NCBI GenBank assembly: GCA_023416455.1
Contig: JAEZHQ010000327.1
Location: forward strand, 1 to 9,984
Length of the DNA: 9,984 nt
Source of the DNA: Pseudomonadota bacterium
Lineage (GTDB): Bacteria > Pseudomonadota > Alphaproteobacteria > Azospirillales > Azospirillaceae
Reading direction: 5' to 3'
The notes under the pieces are model-generated. The model saw only the letters and a list, made by a program, of their open reading frames with translations. It did not search any database and was not told the DNA's origin. This document shows positions 6,116 to 9,984 of this stretch, in pieces (position 1 is the first letter of the stretch; the number at the start of each line of letters is the position of its first letter). The position numbers and the translations under genes were made by a program.

Positions 6116-6244
6116 GGTCGCACCCCTGGAGGTTGCACGGTCGGTGTCGGGATCGTGGTTGCGCCGGACGGCCGGCGGACGGGCGGGCGGGCCATGGACC
6201 GCGCGCCGCCGCGCCGGATGCCGGGCCCCGAAGGGGTGAGCCGG

Positions 6245-6276
6245 TGAGCCGGCGCCCGCTCGCCGGCGCCGGCTCA
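6245..6276 (-). terminator. Strong hairpin after flagellin, before flaF
   Basis: Perfect 12-bp inverted repeat TGAGCCGGCGCC (6245-6256) and GGCGCCGGCTCA (6265-6276) with an 8-nt loop, 8 nt beyond the flagellin stop codon on the minus strand. Such a GC-rich stem can end or attenuate transcription, or protect the abundant flagellin mRNA from 3' decay, while permitting lower flaF-flbT expression. No T-run follows. A small second stem with a UUCG-type loop (6226-6236) lies a few nucleotides downstream. Confidence 0.65.
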
Positions 6277-6284
6277 TCCAAGGC

Positions 6285-8114
6285 TCAGCGGAACAGCGAC
6301 AGGATGTTCTGCGGACCCTGGTTGGCGATCGACAACGCCTGGATGGCGAGCTGCTGCTGGACCTGGAGGGCTTGCAGGCGGCTCGATTCCTCGTTCATGT
6401 CGGCGTCGACCAGCAGGCCGATGCCCTTGTTGACGGCGTCGGTCAGGCCCGACAGGAAGTTGGTCTGGATCGAGATGCGGTTCTCGATCGAACCGATCGC
6501 CGCGCCCTTCGAGATCACCTTGGTCAGCATGCCCTCGATCGCTTCCAGCGAGCGGACGGCGTTGTTCACCACGTCGAGCTGCTTCAGCTCGGCAAGCCCG
6601 CCGAAGGCGTCGCTCTCCTTGGTGCCGACCCAGAGCTGCTCGATCTTCGAGGTGTAGTTGGTGTCGGCCACCTTGTTGGCGGCGTTGGTCGGATCGGTGG
6701 CGGCGGCGACGGTCAGGCCGGCGGCCGTGAAGTCGGTCGGCTTGTAGCCGCCGGCAACGGTGAAGCCCAGCTGGCGCTTGCCGTCGACGGTGGCGAAGGA
6801 CGCGCTCAGCAGCCGGTCGGTGAGAAGCGTCCCGGCGGTGTAGGCCGTCGGGGCCGTTCCCAGCGCCGCGGCGGCCGTCGTGGACACGGCGGCCTTGGCG
6901 CCCTCGATCGAGGCCGCCGTGGCGGCGGAGGCGCTGAAGTTGACCGCGGCCGCGAAGAGGCCCTGGGTGGCGGTGCCGGCGTCACCGTCATGGTCCCACA
7001 TGTACTGGTAGGAACCGTCGCCCCGGTCGAAGGCGGCGCCGATGGACTTGCCCACCGATTCGGCGAAGGCGTCGGCGCCGGTGTAGTCGTTGGCGTTGGT
7101 GGCGACGCCGAGATAGGCGGTGCGCGCCGCCTTGGTGGCGTCCGAGACCACCCGCTCGCGTTCGGCGGCGACGGCCAGGGTCTTGGCCTCCTCCACCACC
7201 TTCGGAAGCATCGCCGCGTAGCTCTGGGTGGCGATGGCGTCGTTGATCTTCTTGGTGATCAGGCCCTCGGTCGTCGCCTGGTCGTTGGTGAAGACGATGT
7301 CGCTCAGGTCCACCTCGATGTCGACCGTGATCGGCTGCACCTCGAGCGACTTCAGCCCGTCGACGGCCGCCGTGGCGAAGTTGCCGGTCAGGGCGTCGAG
7401 GCCCTTGGTGGCGTAGTTGACGGTGATCGGCTCGGTGGTGAACTTGAAGGACAGCTTGTCGAGGCCGAGATTCTGGCCGTTGATGTAGACGCCGGTGGAG
7501 GTGCCGACATCGAAGGCCAGCGACGCCTTGGCGGCCACCGTGGAGTCGACCTCCTGCTCGATCGTCGCCCGGCCGAGGATCGAGTCGGAGCGCATGTCCT
7601 GGCGGGTGAAGCTGATGTAGCTCGGCGTCACGCCGTCGCGGGTGCGGCTCAGCGTCGCCAGGATGTCGACCTGGAGATCCTGCGCCGATCCGTCCGGCGA
7701 ATAGTTGACGGACAGCCAGTTGTCGCCGTTGAACGAGGCCGAGTTGACGATGCTCTCGATCTGCGAGATGTAGTGGTTGATCGAATCCTGAAGGAACTTC
7801 GGATCGGTGCCCTTCGACTGGGCAGTGACGATCGCCTCCTTCATCTCGGTCAGCATGTTCTTGACGTCGTCGGCGCCCTTGGCGGCGATGATCGCGGTCG
7901 AGGCGCCGAGACCGAGCGCGTCCGACACCGACTTGAAGCCGGCGATGTCCGACTTCATGGTCGAGGAGATCGACCAGTAGGCCGCGTTGTCCTTGGCCAC
8001 CGCGACCTTGAGGCCGGTGGAGATGCGGTCCTGGGTCGATTCGAGGTCACCGGTCACCCTGCGCAGCGTCTGCAGCGCGGTCATTGCCGATGCGTTGGTC
8101 ATGATTGAGGCCAT
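6285..8114 (-). CDS. Flagellin (long form)
   Basis: 609 aa from the ATG at 8114, chosen because it gives the standard flagellin start MASIMTNASAMTALQTL and has GGAGA about 6 nt upstream; a frame-open extension to 8210 is leader sequence. The N-terminal D0/D1 region (about 1-150) shows LRRVTGDLESTQDRISTGLKV, then AAYWSISSTMKSD and ITSxTAxxAxKGxxDV-like repeats. The C-terminal D1/D0 region (about 490-609) ends LALQALSIANQ-type with final ILSLFR. This is the filament subunit, exported by the flagellar type III system without a signal peptide and assembled outside. Alphaproteobacterial flagellins are commonly 270-400 aa, so the roughly 330-residue central domain (about 160-490, Ala/Thr/Asp-rich) is an enlarged surface-exposed part. 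No cysteine is present. Large glycosylated polar flagellins are known in Azospirillum; whether this is polar or lateral cannot be told here. Neighbouring flaF/flbT support the call. Confidence 0.96.
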   Translation of the reverse strand: MASIMTNASAMTALQTLRRVTGDLESTQDRISTGLKVAVAKDNAAYWSISSTMKSDIAGFKSVSDALGLGASTAIIAAKGADDVKNMLTEMKEAIVTAQSKGTDPKFLQDSINHYISQIESIVNSASFNGDNWLSVNYSPDGSAQDLQVDILATLSRTRDGVTPSYISFTRQDMRSDSILGRATIEQEVDSTVAAKASLAFDVGTSTGVYINGQNLGLDKLSFKFTTEPITVNYATKGLDALTGNFATAAVDGLKSLEVQPITVDIEVDLSDIVFTNDQATTEGLITKKINDAIATQSYAAMLPKVVEEAKTLAVAAERERVVSDATKAARTAYLGVATNANDYTGADAFAESVGKSIGAAFDRGDGSYQYMWDHDGDAGTATQGLFAAAVNFSASAATAASIEGAKAAVSTTAAAALGTAPTAYTAGTLLTDRLLSASFATVDGKRQLGFTVAGGYKPTDFTAAGLTVAAATDPTNAANKVADTNYTSKIEQLWVGTKESDAFGGLAELKQLDVVNNAVRSLEAIEGMLTKVISKGAAIGSIENRISIQTNFLSGLTDAVNKGIGLLVDADMNEESSRLQALQVQQQLAIQALSIANQGPQNILSLFR

Positions 8115-8324
8115 GCGTATCTCCATTCGCGAGATGCGGAGCGCCTTTCTGACGCCGGGGACGCTCGCGCGGGCCTTCCCGCTTTTCCGCCACGGGCGCA
8201 CGAGCGACACGGCAACTGTGACCCATGCGGTTTAAGCCGGGGTAAAAACTCCACGGCGCGGTGCGGACGGAGGATTCCCGCCGACCATTACTGGGGAAAT
8301 CGGGGATTTGTCGCGCTTTTTATT
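8115..8324 (-). promoter_or_regulatory. Flagellin leader and promoter region
   Basis: About 210 nt with no credible gene, bounded by the flagellin start and the IS1595-like remnant. The proximal part would be the mRNA leader: it holds the ribosome site (GGAGATACGC before ATG) and a small stem GCGGG-AAGG-CCCGC at 8169-8182, possible context for FlbT control. The distal part is more AT-rich (minus-strand GAGTTTTTACC and CTTAAACC near 8230-8255), where a promoter is most likely, but no clear sigma-28 or sigma-54 signature could be assigned. Confidence 0.4.
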
Positions 8325-8672
8325 GGGCTCTGTTGGCAAACATTGTTGACACCCGCCGCGTCCCCATATCTGACGCCGGGAGGGCGGCGCGATACAGGAA
8401 GGCACGTTCAAGGCAATGGCGGCGCGGCTGGGCGACCTCACGCCCCGGCAGCGTCGGACGGTGGTCGAGACGCTGACGCGGACGACGGCGCTGGATGAGG
8501 TGGTCAGCACGGTCAACGCCCGCGTGGACGACGCGCCGTGCTGCCCGCACTGCCAGGGCGAGGCGCTGCGCGGGGCGTGGCGACCAAGGACCTGCCCAAC
8601 CACCTGGGCTGGCGGCGCATGGTGGAGCGCCACGGCGGCGGCCCGCCGCCGTTGGGCGTCCTCTCGGCGGCG
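8325..8672 (+). mobile_element. Remnant of an IS1595-family insertion sequence
   Basis: GGGCTCTGTTGGCAAACATT starts at 8325 and looks like an IS tip; 91 nt later a transposase N-terminus begins, and the last recognisable transposase residues end near 8672. The matching right inverted repeat is not found downstream, and the middle of the element has been deleted. The left boundary is tentative because it rests on the look of the tip and its distance from the gene. No target duplication can be defined. Confidence 0.5.
8416..8672 (+). pseudogene. IS1595-family transposase, internally deleted and frameshifted
   Basis: From ATG 8416 the frame reads MAARLGDLTPRQRRTVVETL, then a half zinc finger CCPHCQ and EALRG up to about 8574. 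This matches the N-terminus of IS1595/ISXO2-like transposases. The reading then only makes sense in a different frame from 8574 to 8672: GVATKDLPNHLGWRRMVERHGG, which matches the C-terminal end of the same transposase family. The segment that should lie between, including the second half of the zinc ribbon and the whole DDE catalytic core, is absent. The junction is at about 8572-8576 (GGGGC), where both parental sequences would have a GC-rich match, consistent with deletion by short homology. It cannot make an active transposase. Confidence 0.75.
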
Positions 8673-8687
8673 CCGGCATGGAGAAGG

Positions 8688-9128
8688 CTACGGTCCAGAC
8701 GGCTGCAAGGTGCTGCCGATGGCTGCCGGATCATCGGCGCCATCCGGCAGGTCGGTGAAGACGCGCGTGTCCGCAGGGCGCCGATCCGGCTTCGACGGAT
8801 GGGTCATCTCGTAGATCACAGCATCAGCCGATGGAATGACGCCGACGCGCTCCAGCCCCCGCAACAGCCCCACGGTCGAAAGCAAGTGGAGGTTCGGCGG
8901 CTTGTTGAAGACGCGAATCCCGGCATCCTCGAACAGGATGACCACCGGATCGCCGACGCTGACATACTTGCGCAGGCCATCGTCCGACGACATGAAGTCA
9001 ACGATGGCGAGTTCGACTGCATTCTTCTTGAGTTTCTTCCCCGTGCGCCGCTTTTCGCGCTCCTGTTCGCCAATCTCAGTGTTCTCGATGATGAACGGTG
9101 GCTGGTTGCCGTCGATGAACGCCTTCAC
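8688..9128 (-). pseudogene. Hypothetical, possibly PIN-like protein, 5'-truncated next to an IS1380-type element
   Basis: 146 codons from GTG 9128 to TAG 8688. The visible protein has TEIGEQEREKRRTGKKLKKNA (about 17-37), AIVDFMSSDDGLRKYVSVGDPVVILFEDAG (about 40-69), and NLHLLSTVGLLRGLERVGVIPSADAVI (about 78-104). The order acidic helix, then a strand ending FED, then LLST followed by a Leu-rich helix, resembles the middle and end of PIN-type nucleases, with the first acidic strand missing. No ribosome site precedes the GTG, and an in-frame TAG (9138-9140) sits at the boundary with the IS end at about 9142. Most likely the original gene extended further upstream and was cut by the insertion. 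The 3' end overlaps the border of the IS1595 remnant, so the C-terminal residues may also be altered. It could instead be a complete small gene; function is uncertain. Confidence 0.5.
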
Positions 9129-9141
9129 GGCCCGGTCCTAG

Positions 9142-9984
9142 CCGGGAAAATTCATGAGGGTTGGCGGGTGTAGCGTCATCCGTTGAGCGGCCGTAGGATT
9201 TGGGTGCTGAAGCCAATCCCCGCCGTTTCCGGAGCGCCCACCCGCCATGGTTGATCCTACCCTGCCGCTGCCCGGCCTGTCACCCGTTGCCGGAAAACCG
9301 GTGATCGGGCGCTTTGATGGCGGCCGTTTGTCCTCTGATGGTGGGGTGCTGGTCCTGCGCGAGGTCGAACGGCGGCTGCGCGTGGCTGAACGGCTGGCCG
9401 CCTGCGTCGAGGACCCGCGCGATCCGACCCGCACCGTGCACTCGCTGGCCGACGTCATCGGCTTCCGCCTGCTGGCGATCGCCGCAGGCTACGAGGACGG
9501 CAACGACGCCGACAGCCTGCGCTCCGATCCGCTGTTCAAGATGGCCCTGGAGCGCCTGCCGTCGGAGCGCGACCTGTGCTCGCAAGCCACCATCTCGCGC
9601 CTGGAGAACCTGCCGGATACCCGCGCGCTGCTGCGCATGGGCCGGGCCATGGTCGATCTCTGCTGCGCCTCCTTCCGCCAGGTGCCCAAGCGCATCGTGC
9701 TGGACGTGGACGACACCTTCGACGCGGTGCATGGCGGCCAGCAGTTGCGCCTGTTCAACGCCCATTACGACGAGTACGGCTTCCAGCCCATCGTCGTCTT
9801 CGACGGCGACGGGCGCTTCGTCACCGCCGTGCTGCGCCCGGCCAAACGGCCCAAGGGCACCGAGATCCGGGCCTTCCTGCGCCGCCTGCTGCGCGCCATC
9901 CGGGCGAACTGGCCGCACACCGAAATCCTGCTGCGCGGAGATGGCCATTACGCCTGCCCGGAGGTGCTGGACTGGTGCGAGGGC
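9142..9984 (+). mobile_element. IS1380-family insertion sequence, left part (continues past window)
   Basis: The element appears to begin at CCGGGAAAATTCATGAGG (9142), a tip style seen at IS1380-family ends, 105 nt before the transposase start. It interrupts the region upstream of the PIN-like gene. The right end and the target duplication are outside the window, so the 4-bp duplication expected for the family cannot be tested; CTAG (9138-9141) is the adjoining candidate. Confidence 0.7.
9247..9984 (+). CDS. IS1380-family transposase, N-terminal part (partial)
   Basis: 246 codons from ATG 9247 are open to the window edge. The start MVDPTLPLPGLSPVAGKPVIGRFDGGRLSSDGGVLVL is typical of the IS1380 DDE group 1 transposases (PF13701-like), as is RLLAIAAGYEDGNDADSLRSDPLFK (about 74-98). 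The first catalytic Asp is expected in the strand VLDVDDTFDAVHGGQQ (151-166), and the second in LLRGDGHYACPE (Asp232), as in the family RxDxxF block. The rest of the catalytic domain with the Glu lies beyond the edge. Frame is intact over the visible part, so the element may be active. It is a mobile gene in the IS-scarred right flank and has no metabolic link to the neighbours. Confidence 0.9.
   Translation, partial: MVDPTLPLPGLSPVAGKPVIGRFDGGRLSSDGGVLVLREVERRLRVAERLAACVEDPRDPTRTVHSLADVIGFRLLAIAAGYEDGNDADSLRSDPLFKMALERLPSERDLCSQATISRLENLPDTRALLRMGRAMVDLCCASFRQVPKRIVLDVDDTFDAVHGGQQLRLFNAHYDEYGFQPIVVFDGDGRFVTAVLRPAKRPKGTEIRAFLRRLLRAIRANWPHTEILLRGDGHYACPEVLDWCEG

Noticed and set aside
6116..6277. 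Longer FlaF start up to 6277
   Set aside because: It runs through the hairpin and non-conserved sequence; FlaF homologues begin at the MSIAAYQQT start with AGGGG upstream.
6372..8108. 578-codon plus-strand open frame opposite flagellin
   Set aside because: Gly/Arg/Val/Asp-rich shadow; the flagellin frame has clear conserved ends, so this is not a gene.
8115..8210. N-terminal extension of flagellin to 8210
   Set aside because: The added 32 residues do not resemble flagellin; the conserved start and ribosome site fit 8114.
8212..8225. Possible sigma-54 promoter TGGGTCACAGTTGC on the minus strand
   Set aside because: The spacing between the GG and GC elements is 9 nt rather than 10, and the conserved CAC following GG is absent, so I do not call it.
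1..9984. CRISPR arrays, tRNA or rRNA genes
   Set aside because: No regularly spaced repeats or recognisable tRNA/rRNA sequence seen; the tandem repeats found are within or next to coding sequence and lack spacers.

Overview
The window is GC-rich DNA (GC-ending codons dominate every gene). The flagellin–FlaF–FlbT gene set marks it as alphaproteobacterial. The mix of a long flagellin, DUF1217 protein and Rsm22-type methyltransferase fits a Rhodospirillales genome of the Azospirillum kind. That genus assignment is inference from gene style, not a match to a named strain.

Left part (1-2880): the start of an Rsm22-family methyltransferase gene (minus strand, runs off the left edge) is followed by a secreted tannase/feruloyl-esterase-family hydrolase (578-2257, minus). 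The hydrolase carries a complete CS-D-HC catalytic motif. A 12-bp tandem repeat lengthens its signal peptide, and another 12-bp duplication covers its stop codon. Divergent from it is a small protein with two CxxC pairs (2434-2880, plus) that I do not recognise. Between this gene and the flagellar block lies a 148-bp repeat-rich spacer with a perfect 20-bp-arm hairpin.

Middle part (3029-8114, all minus strand): a flagellar filament cassette, in transcription order long flagellin, flaF, flbT, FlaG-like, DUF1217 protein, and an uncharacterised 360-aa protein. The five genes after flagellin overlap or sit at most 25 nt apart, so they read as one operon. A strong hairpin just after the flagellin stop separates the highly expressed structural gene from its regulators. 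In this family FlaF is needed for flagellin production/secretion and FlbT acts post-transcriptionally on flagellin mRNA. The last three genes are co-transcribed candidates for filament or hook-filament accessory functions; the 360-aa protein is the most interesting unknown here.

Right part (8325-9984): an accessory, IS-scarred segment. An IS1595-like transposase gene is reduced to its N-terminal half-zinc-finger fused out of frame to its C-terminal segment by an internal deletion. Next is a minus-strand hypothetical, probably PIN-like, gene that appears to have lost its 5' end. It abuts the end of an IS1380-family element whose transposase runs off the right edge. The flagellin promoter region is squeezed into about 210 nt between the flagellin start and the IS remnant.

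I see no tRNA, rRNA or CRISPR array. I found no convincing previously undescribed multi-gene system; the best novelty candidates are the 360-aa flagellar-operon protein and the repeat structures.
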